Positions 16,848-26,104 of a stretch of 52,432 bases of DNA are shown here, in pieces. The DNA is from Opitutaceae bacterium. Lineage in GTDB: Bacteria > Verrucomicrobiota > Verrucomicrobiia > Opitutales > Opitutaceae. The stretch is from contig JANJTQ010000124.1 of the NCBI GenBank assembly GCA_024711005.1, positions 1 to 52,432 of the forward strand. Direction: 5' to 3'. The translations under genes were made by a program, and so were the position numbers. Position 1 is the first letter of the stretch. Every line of letters starts with the position of its first letter. The notes under the pieces are model-generated. The model saw only the letters and a list, made by a program, of their open reading frames with translations. It searched no databases and had not been told where the DNA came from.

Positions 16848-18062
16848 TTACTTGGCGGCGCCGTGATCGGTGTGCCCGGACTCCGCGGTGGGAGCGGAGC
16901 GGCCGAGTTCGTGGGCGAGTTCGGTGACATCCTTGTGGATGGCGCCGCCGTCCGGCTTTTGCGGGATCTGGGTGTTGGCTGCGTTGACCGTGGCGACGGC
17001 GATCGCGGCGGCAGCGGGCAACACGTGGCGCAAGGCCGAAGCGTGTTCCGGGCGGGCGAGGGCGCTGGCCTGCGCCGCGGCGACCGAGCGGGCATGTTCG
17101 GCGCGCATGCCTTCATCGAGGATGGACTGGGGAACATCCTTCAAGCCCCAGATGAGTCCGGTCCAGGAGAGCACCTTGAGGCCGTAGTAGGTCGGATCGA
17201 TTTCCCACCAATAGAAGCCGTTGCGCGTGGCGCTTTGATAGCGGTGGTGATTGTTGTGCCAGCCTTCGCCGAGGCAGATGATCGCGAGGATAAAGCTGTT
17301 GCGCGAATCATCGTCGGTCTTGTAGCGGCGATTGCCCATGAGATGGGCCATGGAGTTGATGCAGGCCGTGCCGTGGAAGAGGGCCGTGGTGCTTACGAAG
17401 AAGCCCCAGATGAGCATCTGCCAACCGTTGGTGCCGAGGCCCGGCGCGAAGCGTTCGAGGAAGGCGCCGAGGCCGAACATCGAGAGCGCATAGAGAATGG
17501 GCACGACCAGGTCGAAGCGGTTGAGCCAGACAAGCTCGGGGAACTTGGCCAGGTCCTTGATCTTGGAGTAGTCGGTGGGGAAGTTACGGCGCGAGGTGAT
17601 CCAGCCTATGTGCGACCAAAGGAAACCGTGGACATGCGGGGAGTGCGCGTCTTCGGGACCGTCCGAGTGCTGGTGGTGATGGCGGTGATGATAGGCCCAC
17701 CAGAGCGAGCCACGTTGCACCGTGGTGCCGGCCCAGAGCGCGAGAAAAAACTGACCCACGCGCGAGGTGCTGTAGGTCTTATGCGAGAAATAGCGGTGGT
17801 GGATCCCGGTCACGGCAAACATGCGCACGAAGTACAGGGCTACGGCGGCCCATGCGGCAAAGTGGCTCACGCCGACCCAGAGGATGCCGAAACAGCCGAG
17901 GTGCAGGACGACAAACGGCATCACGCGCACCCAATCGACCTTGTCGGGTTCGTTGCGCATCTTGTCAGCGCCGTCGGGGCAGTAATCAGAGTCGATCCAT
18001 TGCGTCACGGCGGTGGCCATGCGGCGGAACACGGAGGGAGGGGAGGAGGCGAGATCAGGCAC
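16848..18062 (-). CDS. Membrane acyl-CoA/acyl-lipid delta-9-type fatty acid desaturase
   Basis: 404 aa from a GTG at 18062; ATG at 18020 is an alternative that removes 14 residues. The three histidine boxes of di-iron stearoyl-CoA-type desaturases are present: HHRYFSH, HHRHHHQHSD and GWHNNHHRYQ. Four membrane helices flank them. The enzyme inserts a cis double bond in a fatty acyl chain at the inner membrane. The C-terminal extension after about residue 310 (Ala-rich, then HELGRSAPTAESGHTDH) is longer than in typical bacterial members and low in complexity. Divergent from the MFS gene across a 171-bp intergenic region, which must hold both promoters. A strong terminator follows. Confidence 0.93.
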   Translation of the reverse strand: MPDLASSPPSVFRRMATAVTQWIDSDYCPDGADKMRNEPDKVDWVRVMPFVVLHLGCFGILWVGVSHFAAWAAVALYFVRMFAVTGIHHRYFSHKTYSTSRVGQFFLALWAGTTVQRGSLWWAYHHRHHHQHSDGPEDAHSPHVHGFLWSHIGWITSRRNFPTDYSKIKDLAKFPELVWLNRFDLVVPILYALSMFGLGAFLERFAPGLGTNGWQMLIWGFFVSTTALFHGTACINSMAHLMGNRRYKTDDDSRNSFILAIICLGEGWHNNHHRYQSATRNGFYWWEIDPTYYGLKVLSWTGLIWGLKDVPQSILDEGMRAEHARSVAAAQASALARPEHASALRHVLPAAAAIAVATVNAANTQIPQKPDGGAIHKDVTELAHELGRSAPTAESGHTDHGAAK

Positions 18063-18233
18063 AGGCTTAATAGATTAAAGAAGGTGAAGGAATAGCCGGA
18101 CGTCTGATGGCGCAAGCCGGGTTTCCTCCAAAGCCGTTACAAAAGGCTGGCGCATTTCCTGCAAAACCGAGGCATGCGTGAGTACACCTCGCAGCTTGCG
18201 CCGGATCGCCGGGACGCCTCTACTGCGGCGCAC

Positions 18234-19517
18234 ATGAGTCAAGCCGCGAGCCAACCACCGGTTAAGAAAAGCGAGATCTTTGGCTGGTGCTGCTTCGATT
18301 TCGCCAATTCGGCGTACGTCACGATCATAGTGACAGTGATTTACTTTCCCTATTTCACCAACGTCGTTGCGGCCGGCGCGCCCGCGGCGGCCGCATGGTG
18401 GGGAATCATGCTCGCCATCGCCCAGCTCGCCGTGCTGCTCGTGTCGCCCTTGATCGGCGCGATGGCCGACATTCGGGCGAACAAGAAGACACTGCTCGCC
18501 ACCACCGCCGGGCTTTGCTCGCTGGCCACGGTGTCGCTTTACTTCGTTGGCACCGGCGAGATCGCGCTCGCGCTCGGGTTGGTTGGCCTTGCAACGGCTG
18601 CCTTTTATCTGAGCGAGAACATCTGCGCGGGTTTTCTTCCGGAAATCAGCACGCCGGAAAATGCCGGTCGGATTTCGGGCTACGGTTGGAGCTTTGGGTA
18701 TTTTGGCGGGTTGTTATGTCTCGTGATCGCCTTTGCGATCATCGACGGCGGCGACGGTTCGGAGCGGGTCCCGTTGACCTTCGTGATGACGGGTGTGTTT
18801 TTCGCGCTCGCCGCGTTGCCCACGCTGCTCCTGCTCCGGGAACGAGCGCAGCCCCGGCCATTGCCGCCGGGTATCGGCCTGATCGCCGCCAGTTGGGGAG
18901 AAAACCTGCGCTCGCTGCGGGCGTTGCGGGAGCATCGGGTCCTGTCGCTGTTTTTCCTGTCGCTGTTTTTCGCCACCGCCGGCCTCACCGCGGTCGTCGC
19001 GTTTGCGTCCGGCTTCGCGGAAAAGGAGATCGGGTTCAGCATCAAAGAAGTCATCAAGCTCTTCGTGATTCTTCAGCTGTCGGGCGTGGCCGGCGCCTCG
19101 GGTTTTGGTTATTTGCAGGACAAGACCAGCCCCAAGTTCGCCCTCGTCCTGGCGCTTGCGTTGTGGATTGTCGTTTGCGTCGCGGCCTACGCGTGTCCCG
19201 CCGGAGCGAAGGGCCTGTTTTACGCGATCGGCATCGGGGCCGGCATTGCGATGGGCGCGTTCCAGTCGGGCGGCCGCGCGGTCGTCGCGTTGTTCACGCC
19301 CGAGGGAAAGAGCGGCGAGTATTTCGGTTTCTGGGGCTTCTTCAGCAAACTCGCCGGAGTGGTCGGCCAGCCGGTCTTCGGACTGCTTGTCGCCTGGTAT
19401 GGCTATCGCGCCGCCATTCTGACCAACGCCGGGTTCTTCCTTGCCGGTCTGCTGATCCTTTTGCCGCTGTCGCTATCAAGGCGGGAACAGGAGATCGAAC
19501 GCCAACCGCAGGGTTGA
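18234..19517 (+). CDS. MFS transporter, UMF1/Atg22-like
   Basis: 427 aa from ATG 18234; an ATG at 18174 would add 20 residues of non-family sequence. It has twelve hydrophobic segments and the UMF1 N-terminal signature SEIFGWCCFDFANSAYVTII. The conserved loop after helix 2 reads LIGAMADIRANKKTLL. Atg22/UMF1 permeases export amino acids or small molecules, but the bacterial members are largely uncharacterised. It is monocistronic, ending 3 bp before the convergent SurA-like gene. Confidence 0.85.
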   Translation: MSQAASQPPVKKSEIFGWCCFDFANSAYVTIIVTVIYFPYFTNVVAAGAPAAAAWWGIMLAIAQLAVLLVSPLIGAMADIRANKKTLLATTAGLCSLATVSLYFVGTGEIALALGLVGLATAAFYLSENICAGFLPEISTPENAGRISGYGWSFGYFGGLLCLVIAFAIIDGGDGSERVPLTFVMTGVFFALAALPTLLLLRERAQPRPLPPGIGLIAASWGENLRSLRALREHRVLSLFFLSLFFATAGLTAVVAFASGFAEKEIGFSIKEVIKLFVILQLSGVAGASGFGYLQDKTSPKFALVLALALWIVVCVAAYACPAGAKGLFYAIGIGAGIAMGAFQSGGRAVVALFTPEGKSGEYFGFWGFFSKLAGVVGQPVFGLLVAWYGYRAAILTNAGFFLAGLLILLPLSLSRREQEIERQPQG

Positions 19518-19519
19518 TG

Positions 19520-20284
19520 TTACGGATCGTGGCGCGGGGAGATCGCGCTGAGCACGGTGATGTCGATTTCCACTTTGGCCTTCGCGACGTGCTCGGCGAT
19601 CAGCGCCCGGTATTTCTGCGCTTGGAGGGTGGCGATGATGCGATGGCGGACGTCGCTCAGGGGGCGCTCGGCGACGAAGTCTTTTCGGGAAGCGAAAAAC
19701 TGTTCGACCTCGGCGTCGGAGACCGCGAGGGCCGGCTCTTTGGCGAGGGCGTCCTGCAGTTCCTGGTCCCAGTCGGCTTGTTTGAAGTAGTAGTAACGCG
19801 TCTCGTCATACTGCTTCGGGCCGTAGACGACCTGCTTCTGGTCAAGGGCCTTGAGGCGACGGATGTTTTCATGGGTGAGGCGTTCCTTGAACGCTTGAAA
19901 AGAGATGTCCCGGACGACGCCCTTTTGTTTGGCGAGGCGCTGAACGGTTTTGATCTGCTTGAGTTCGTTGGCGACCCGCTCGCGCAGCTTGCGAATGGGG
20001 TTCTCGGATTGGCCGTCGTCTTTCCAGTAGCCGAGCCGGTCCTCCAAACCCGACTTCTCGTGGAAATAGTTAAACACCTCCGCGACGCGTTCTCTCATGA
20101 CGAGCGTGTATTCGGCGGTGGTCACGGGTTCTCCGTCGATCATCATCACGACGGCGTCGGTGGCCGTCGTGTGAACCGTCGTCGGGCGCTCTTCGGCCTG
20201 CGTGGCCAGAGGGAGGTTCGCGAAGCATGAAAGGGCGAGGGCGGCGAGGCTGAGCCTCAAAGCGGAAAGGGTGTGGAGGTTCAT
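19520..20284 (-). CDS. SurA/PpiC-like periplasmic protein without a PPIase domain
   Basis: 254 aa with a signal peptide (LRLSLAALALSCFANLPLATQA). The mature part begins with VVMMIDGEPVTTAEYTLVMRER, the DG-x-P/I-hydrophobic start of SurA_N chaperone domains, and continues as long amphipathic helices. The parvulin catalytic core is not recognisable, so prolyl isomerase activity is unlikely. It lies 111 bp downstream of the large secreted beta-helix gene on the same strand; a role in folding or export of that protein is possible but is inference. Charged, helix-rich composition agrees with a periplasmic chaperone. Confidence 0.65.
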   Translation of the reverse strand: MNLHTLSALRLSLAALALSCFANLPLATQAEERPTTVHTTATDAVVMMIDGEPVTTAEYTLVMRERVAEVFNYFHEKSGLEDRLGYWKDDGQSENPIRKLRERVANELKQIKTVQRLAKQKGVVRDISFQAFKERLTHENIRRLKALDQKQVVYGPKQYDETRYYYFKQADWDQELQDALAKEPALAVSDAEVEQFFASRKDFVAERPLSDVRHRIIATLQAQKYRALIAEHVAKAKVEIDITVLSAISPRHDP

Positions 20285-20394
20285 CTGGGGTTGAGGTGCG
20301 GGTGTTTTTACCGAGAAAAGCCGCGCCCGCGAGTTATCGCAGGTGCGGCTTGTGTGGGTCGCGAGCGCCCTAGCTACAAGCGCTCGTCTTCGGG

Positions 20395-23253
20395 TCAGGG
20401 CAGATACTCGAAGTAATCGAGGCCGACGTATTTGCTGGTGTAGGTTGGATCGTAGACGGTGGCCTTGAGCGTGTAGGTGCCCTGCGGGAGGGTGGGCGAC
20501 TCGAAGATCATGTAGCCGAACGTCGTGGTGGCGTGGTGGCAGTCGACCAACGTGGTCGTGCCGTTTATGGTCATGTTCAGTTTGCCGAGGTTGGGACCGC
20601 GCTTCACATACAAGCGGGCCTTCGTTCCGGTGAACGTCATCTGGATCGACGCGTTGTGGGAATTGGACACCGACTTGGTGCCGTTGTAGTAGGCGGCATC
20701 GATGCCGTGGGACCAGGCCCCGGTGGTCGTGAGCGAGGCGTCGGTGTCTATTTTTACCGGGCTGGCGGCGCCGACCAGGGCTTCGATCCAGTCGATGACG
20801 ATCTTTTTGCCGCCGGACTCCTTGACCGTGACCTTGAGCGTGTGATTGCCCAACGGCAGGTCGGTGACCTCGAACTGCTTGATCTCATAGTCGATGTGGC
20901 CCGTGAAGCTCACCGGAGAGAACTGGTTGACGGTCACCGGCGGGCGCGTGTCCACCTGTATGTCCATGATGCCGCGATCGTGTCCCTTGGGGGCGAAGAG
21001 GCGCACGCCTGTTCCGTAGAAGTTAAACGTAAGCGTGTTGCCCACGGTGCTGGAGATGGACCGGGTCATCGCATAATACTCCTCGCCCTCGGGCGTGTAG
21101 CGGTCCCACGTGCCGATGGCGGTGCCGGCTTGATCGTCGATGATGGTGACGACGGGCGGGGTCGGAGGCGTGACGGGATACTTTTCGAAGTAGTCCAGTC
21201 CGACGCCGTAACCCGTCGAGGCGGAGTTCTTCGTGCCGGTCAGCGTAAACCGCACCGTGTTGGTTTGGTTGGTCGGCAGACCGGTCACGGTGTGGAGCGC
21301 GGTGCGGTATTGAACGGACGGCCAGTAGCAATCGACGACCGCCGCGGACGTGGTGGAATCGTTGATGAACACGTTCATCTTGCCGAGCGACGGACCGCGT
21401 TTGCCGTAGAGCGTGATGTGGTCGCCGGTGAAGGCGACTTGCAGCCATTGACCGCCGGTCGAGGCGCGCGAGAGCGAGTTGCCGCTGGCGGACAGTTCGT
21501 TGGTCGATGAAACCATGTTGGTGGAACGGGTGACCGCGCCGGTGCTGTTGTTTTCGTAGACCGTGGTCGGGGTCGTTGTCGGCGCCGGAGACCTGCCCGC
21601 GGTCGGGGTTGGGTGCTCGTGGATGCCGATGTCGGGACGGCCGACATAAAGGCCGTTCTGCCAGAAGTCCTCGGTGGGTGCGGCCACGCCGGGGATGGAG
21701 ATCGTCTTGCCGGCGTTGATGCACGGCGAGGTCGCCTGCAGTTTGAACATGTTGTAGTTCGCAGACGAGAAGCCGTCGGCCCCAACGCCCTGCGGGAAGT
21801 TCGGCCCGGCGAACATCGGGTTCGCCACGACCTTGTAGGGGTCGTTCACCTGTGGCACGTGGTTGAAATACGCGTTGTGGGAGAAACGCGGGCCCGTCGG
21901 GTAGATGGCGGACGGCGTGTGGAAGACGTTGTTGGAGTAGTAGGCCTCGGTGCGGTTCGAGAATTTGATGCCCTCGGCCTTGTCGGTGTAGACGACGTTG
22001 TTGTGGACGTGGGTCTGGCTCTTGCCCTCCACGGGCCAGACGTTGAAGCCGCAGCCATAGGCGGTGTTGCGTCCGTCGTTTACGCTCAGGTTGTAGCGGT
22101 AGACCACGGTCTTCTCGTAGTCGACGCCGTCCTTCTGCTTTGGCATCACGATGAGCACGCCGCCTTGGTTGTGGTGGGTGTAGTTGTATTGGAAGATGTG
22201 GTTTCCGGTCGTGCCGTAGTCCACGTCGAAGGCCTGGGAGTCGCCGTTGGCCCCGTTGGTGAACTCGTTGAACGTGTGGGCGACCTCGTTGTATCGGAAC
22301 AGGCTGTTCCGGGTCTGCCAGCAGACCCACATGCCCGCGATCATCACGTATCCTTTTGTTCCATACGCGCCGGCGCGGTAGCCGGTGTTGTATTCGACGA
22401 CCGGAGCGTCGGCGCCTTGCACGAGGATGTGGTCCGCGCCGCCGTTATCCAGGTGATTGTCGGTGATCAGCACGTTGGTCGACCAGGTGGCCGGAGCTGT
22501 CATCGAATACCCGGGAGACTTCATCAGGATGCCGATGCAGTTGTTGCGATCGAGTTGGTTGCCTTCGATCACCAGGTTGTTGAAACGCGAGTGGATGTTG
22601 TCGCTGATGATGCGAAGACCGGCGTTGTCGTAGAGCGCCGGGACGTTGACGCCCCGGTCGCGCTGGGTGTAGCCATGCACCTGGGTGATTTTGCAGTTCT
22701 TGACCTTGATGCCTTGCATGACGAACGGGGTTGTCGAGGTGCCCGCGTTCACGTTGATGCGGATGCCGTCGCGTTTGGCCGGGGTGCTCGCCCAGTTGCT
22801 CACCTCGATGTCCTGAACCGTGACGTAATTGATGTTTTTGACGACGATCGCCGCGTCCACGACTCCTCCGGCGTTGATGATCGGGCGGGGCTCGGTCTCG
22901 GGACCGTAGGCGCCGACGATGATCGGATTGTTCGCGGTTCCGCCCGTGCCGATGTGCACGGCGACGCGGCCGGTGTAATTGCGGTTGCGGCGAAGCAGGA
23001 TGCGATCGCCTTGGCCGTAGGCGCGATTTTCAGTCGGAGCGAGGGACTTCCACGGGTTGTTGATCGTGCCGGCGTCGGGTCCGGTGCCGGTCCCTGTCGA
23101 AAGCGGATCAATGTAGTAGTCGACGGCGTTGGCCAACGGGAGCTGAGACGCGAACAATGCGGCCAAAATGAGAAGCTTCGTTCCCATGGAGGCGCCCGAA
23201 GACGGCCGTATACGGCGGTCCGGACGCAGTTCTGCTGACGTGCGTTTATTCAT
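20395..23253 (-). CDS. Secreted right-handed beta-helix protein with three C-terminal beta-sandwich modules
   Basis: 952 aa. The N-terminus has a basic stretch and a signal peptide (MGTKLLILAALFASQLPLANA, whose Met lies at 23187); either start would export it. Residues about 45-570 are a parallel beta-helix with Asn-rich rungs (VQDIEVSNW, LVIEGNQLDRNN, HIFQYNYTHHNQGG). The opening DPLSTGTGTGPDAGTINNPW is typical of chondroitinase-B/pectate-lyase-like helices. Three related modules of about 125 aa follow, each with an FTG/FYG-x-RLYxKRGP-type strand, the first and third ending in GLDYFEYLP-like sequence. The repeats probably bind glycans or the cell surface. No catalytic residues can be fixed by eye, so lyase, sulfatase-partner or structural roles remain open. 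Confidence 0.85.
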   Translation of the reverse strand: MNKRTSAELRPDRRIRPSSGASMGTKLLILAALFASQLPLANAVDYYIDPLSTGTGTGPDAGTINNPWKSLAPTENRAYGQGDRILLRRNRNYTGRVAVHIGTGGTANNPIIVGAYGPETEPRPIINAGGVVDAAIVVKNINYVTVQDIEVSNWASTPAKRDGIRINVNAGTSTTPFVMQGIKVKNCKITQVHGYTQRDRGVNVPALYDNAGLRIISDNIHSRFNNLVIEGNQLDRNNCIGILMKSPGYSMTAPATWSTNVLITDNHLDNGGADHILVQGADAPVVEYNTGYRAGAYGTKGYVMIAGMWVCWQTRNSLFRYNEVAHTFNEFTNGANGDSQAFDVDYGTTGNHIFQYNYTHHNQGGVLIVMPKQKDGVDYEKTVVYRYNLSVNDGRNTAYGCGFNVWPVEGKSQTHVHNNVVYTDKAEGIKFSNRTEAYYSNNVFHTPSAIYPTGPRFSHNAYFNHVPQVNDPYKVVANPMFAGPNFPQGVGADGFSSANYNMFKLQATSPCINAGKTISIPGVAAPTEDFWQNGLYVGRPDIGIHEHPTPTAGRSPAPTTTPTTVYENNSTGAVTRSTNMVSSTNELSASGNSLSRASTGGQWLQVAFTGDHITLYGKRGPSLGKMNVFINDSTTSAAVVDCYWPSVQYRTALHTVTGLPTNQTNTVRFTLTGTKNSASTGYGVGLDYFEKYPVTPPTPPVVTIIDDQAGTAIGTWDRYTPEGEEYYAMTRSISSTVGNTLTFNFYGTGVRLFAPKGHDRGIMDIQVDTRPPVTVNQFSPVSFTGHIDYEIKQFEVTDLPLGNHTLKVTVKESGGKKIVIDWIEALVGAASPVKIDTDASLTTTGAWSHGIDAAYYNGTKSVSNSHNASIQMTFTGTKARLYVKRGPNLGKLNMTINGTTTLVDCHHATTTFGYMIFESPTLPQGTYTLKATVYDPTYTSKYVGLDYFEYLP

Positions 23254-23471
23254 GGTGATCCAACTCGGGGTAGGAGTTGTTTTGGGTTTTAGGGGTGGGG
23301 TCTGACGGACGGGCGAGAATGACTTCGCCAGCCTGTTCGCATTTCCCCAGCTCGACCCGAGTACACAATCCGCGCGGTGCTCAATTGTTTATCAGCGGGG
23401 CGCGACCTCCCTCCGGCCGGCGCTGGACAGGGCGCGTTTTCCGGCGAGCTTCTTTTGTCCTCCGCTCCGTC

Positions 23472-24968
23472 ATGTCCGAAGACCTTCACGTCTCCTCGCC
23501 CTGGTTATCTCCCTCCGCGGCCGGATGGCGTTTGCAGCACACCTACGCGCAGTTGCCGCGGGCGTTCCATGTCGCGGTCGCCCCCACGCCGGTTCGGCTG
23601 CCCCGGCTGGTGGTGTTCAACCGGCCGTTGGCGGAAGGGCTCGGCTTGTCCGCCGACGCGCTGGCGGGAGGCGAGGGCGCGGCGATTTTCGCGGGCAACT
23701 CCCTGCCTCCGGGCGCTTCGCCGCTGGCGCAGGCGTATTCGGGTCATCAATACGGAAACTTTACGATGCTCGGAGACGGACGCGCCATTTTGTTGGGCGA
23801 GCAAATCACCCCGGGCGGCGAGCGGTTCGACATCCAGCTCAAGGGTTCCGGGCAGACGCCGTTCTCCCGTCGCGGAGACGGACGCGCCGCGCTGGGGCCG
23901 ATGTTGCGCGAATATGTCATCAGCGAGGCGATGCACGCGCTCGGGGTTCCCACCACGCGAAGCCTCGCGGTCGCCGCCACCGGCGAGGAGGTGTGGCGTC
24001 AGGAAGGTGCGGCGCCGGGTGCGGTGCTCACGCGCGTCGCGGCGAGTCATATCCGGGTCGGTACATTCGAGTGGGCGACAACCCGAGGCGACCGGCCCGC
24101 GTTGAACGCGCTCGTTGAATACACGCTGCGGCGGCATTACCCGGAGCTCGCCGACGCCGACAACCTTCCTCGTGCGTTGCTCGAAAGCGCGCTTGAGCGT
24201 CAGGCCGCGTTGATCGCCAGGTGGATGCTCGTTGGCTTCGTCCATGGTGTGATGAACACCGACAACATGGCGCTCTCGGGCGAGACCATCGACTACGGGC
24301 CGTGCGCCTTCATCGACGCCTATGATCCGGCGACGGTGTTCAGTTCGATCGACCGCCACGGACGTTACGCCTACGGCAACCAGCCGGCCATCGCGCAATG
24401 GAACCTCACCCGTCTGGCCGAGGCGTTGCTTCCCGTGCTGCACCCGGACGAAAAATCCGCCATCGGGATCGCCGAGGAAGCGCTCGGGCGCTTCGCGGAG
24501 CGCTTTCACCACCATTGGTTGGCCGGCATGCGTCGCAAGCTGGGCTTGTTCAACGAGGAGCCCGAAGACGCGGCGCTCGCGAAAGCCCTGCTCGATTGGA
24601 TGCGCACGACGAAAGCGGATTACACGAATACCTTCGCGGCGCTGACCACGGGCGCATCTCTTGGCGGAGTATGCGCGTCCGACGAAACCTTTTCCCGTTG
24701 GCAGGAGCGTTGGCTTGCGAGGCTGGAGCGGCAGTCGGAGTCGGCCGAAGAATCCACGCGACTGCGAAGGTCGATGAACCCGGCTGTGATCCCGCGCAAC
24801 CATCTCGTCGAGGCGGCGCTCGCCGCCGCGCAGCGGGGCGATATCGAGGTGATGGAGCGGCTCGTCGCCGTGTTATCCGCGCCCTTCGACCATGACCGGC
24901 ATCCGCCCGAGTTTCGCTCGCCGGGACCGAATGGCGGCGAAGGCTACAAGACATATTGCGGCACATGA
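23472..24968 (+). CDS. selO: SelO/YdiU family protein adenylyltransferase
   Basis: 498 aa from ATG 23472 (MSEDLHVSSPW); the frame is open further upstream but without family sequence. Pseudokinase-fold hallmarks are AYSGHQYGNFTMLGDGRAILLGE, DIQLKGSGQTPFSRRGDGRAALGPMLREY, and the metal site HGVMNTDNMALSGETIDYGPCAF. SelO transfers AMP from ATP to Ser/Thr/Tyr residues of target proteins and is linked to redox stress. The protein ends GYKTYCGT, the usual non-selenocysteine bacterial terminus with a cysteine where vertebrate SelO has Sec. Monocistronic, with a 53-bp gap to the following gene. Confidence 0.95.
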   Translation: MSEDLHVSSPWLSPSAAGWRLQHTYAQLPRAFHVAVAPTPVRLPRLVVFNRPLAEGLGLSADALAGGEGAAIFAGNSLPPGASPLAQAYSGHQYGNFTMLGDGRAILLGEQITPGGERFDIQLKGSGQTPFSRRGDGRAALGPMLREYVISEAMHALGVPTTRSLAVAATGEEVWRQEGAAPGAVLTRVAASHIRVGTFEWATTRGDRPALNALVEYTLRRHYPELADADNLPRALLESALERQAALIARWMLVGFVHGVMNTDNMALSGETIDYGPCAFIDAYDPATVFSSIDRHGRYAYGNQPAIAQWNLTRLAEALLPVLHPDEKSAIGIAEEALGRFAERFHHHWLAGMRRKLGLFNEEPEDAALAKALLDWMRTTKADYTNTFAALTTGASLGGVCASDETFSRWQERWLARLERQSESAEESTRLRRSMNPAVIPRNHLVEAALAAAQRGDIEVMERLVAVLSAPFDHDRHPPEFRSPGPNGGEGYKTYCGT

Positions 24969-25021
24969 TCATGCCCCATCTCGTCGCTCGCATCGGACCC
25001 GCGAAACTTTAGATTCCTCCC

Positions 25022-26104
25022 ATGTCGTCCTTCCATCTCCCCTCTCGCGCCGTCGCTCTCGCCGTCATTGGCGCGATGCTTGCCATTGTGCACATCGTTC
25101 CCGCCGCCTTTGCGGCGGTCACGTTCCCCGACGCCGCCCAGCCGCAGCTTGCGGTGACCGCCGGCGAACGCGTTTTTCTCGCGTATGGCAGCGGCAAAGA
25201 CGTCTTCGTTGTCCGGGCCGATGACGGCGGTGCCACGTTCGCCTTACCGGTGAAAGTGGCGACCGTTCCCGGGCTCAGGCTCGGTCGGCGTCGTGGCCCG
25301 CGTGTCGCCGCGCACGGGGACAACGTCACGGTCACGGTGAACACGAAGGACCTGCTCGCGTTTTCCTCCAACGACGCCGGCCGCACGTGGACCGGCCCTG
25401 TGGTGATCAACGATGTGCCGGAGAGTGCTCGCGAAGGACTCCATGACCTCGCGGGCGGGCCGGATGGGCGCCTCTTCGCGACCTGGCTTGATCTTCGCCT
25501 CGGCAAGATGACGCTGTTCGCCGCCGAGTCTGTCGACGCGGGTCGCACGTGGACGTCAGACGTCATTCTCTATCGTTCGCCCGGGGAGTCCATCTGCACG
25601 TGTTGTCACCCGAGTGCGCTGTTCGATGCCGCGGGCAACCTCGCTGTTATGTGGCGTAATTGGATCGGTGAATCCCGCGATCTCTGGCTGATGACGCGCA
25701 GCGCAGGTTCATCCGACTTTTCCACGCCCGCCAAGCAAGGCGAGGGCACGTGGAAAATCGACGGCTGCCCGATGGACGGTGGCGACATCATCGCCCGCAA
25801 CAATGGTTCGTTTGATACCGTGTGGCAGCGCGCCGGAGAGATCTTCTTTCATGCGGGCGAAAGCGCTGAACTTCGCGTTGCCGCCGGCACCCAACCCGTG
25901 GCGGTTGCCCATGCCGATGGGACCTGGGTTGTTTGGCAGCAAGGAGCCGACCTCTGGTCCGTTCAGCTTTCGTCCGCCCACGTCGCGGGAGTTCCATCCC
26001 TGCTCGTCGTCGGCGCGCGCTTTCCCGTTCTTGCGGCTCTACCCGGAGGCGGTGCGGTCCTCGCTTATGAACGCGGCCCGGACGTCATGGTTGAACGCCG
26101 CTGA
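25022..26104 (+). CDS. Secreted sialidase-like (BNR/beta-propeller) protein
   Basis: 360 aa with a signal peptide ending near AAFA. Asp-box-like repeats occur (SNDAGRTWTGP, SVDAGRTWTSD), the hallmark of BNR propellers such as sialidases. A distinctive ESICTCCHPSAL segment with three cysteines follows the second box and is shared by a subgroup of uncharacterised sialidase-like proteins. The arginine triad of true sialidases is not clearly recognisable, so exo-sialidase activity is uncertain; the family also contains non-enzymatic propellers. It starts 53 bp after selO in the same direction. Confidence 0.7.
   Translation: MSSFHLPSRAVALAVIGAMLAIVHIVPAAFAAVTFPDAAQPQLAVTAGERVFLAYGSGKDVFVVRADDGGATFALPVKVATVPGLRLGRRRGPRVAAHGDNVTVTVNTKDLLAFSSNDAGRTWTGPVVINDVPESAREGLHDLAGGPDGRLFATWLDLRLGKMTLFAAESVDAGRTWTSDVILYRSPGESICTCCHPSALFDAAGNLAVMWRNWIGESRDLWLMTRSAGSSDFSTPAKQGEGTWKIDGCPMDGGDIIARNNGSFDTVWQRAGEIFFHAGESAELRVAAGTQPVAVAHADGTWVVWQQGADLWSVQLSSAHVAGVPSLLVVGARFPVLAALPGGGAVLAYERGPDVMVERR

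Noticed and set aside
20362-20386. CGAGCG/CGCTCG hairpin between the beta-helix and SurA-like genes
   Set aside because: A 13-nt loop and no T-tract make it a weak terminator or processing site; not enough to call.
24948-24968. Selenocysteine at the SelO C-terminus
   Set aside because: The terminal residues read CGT followed by a normal stop; no in-frame TGA with downstream hairpin is present.
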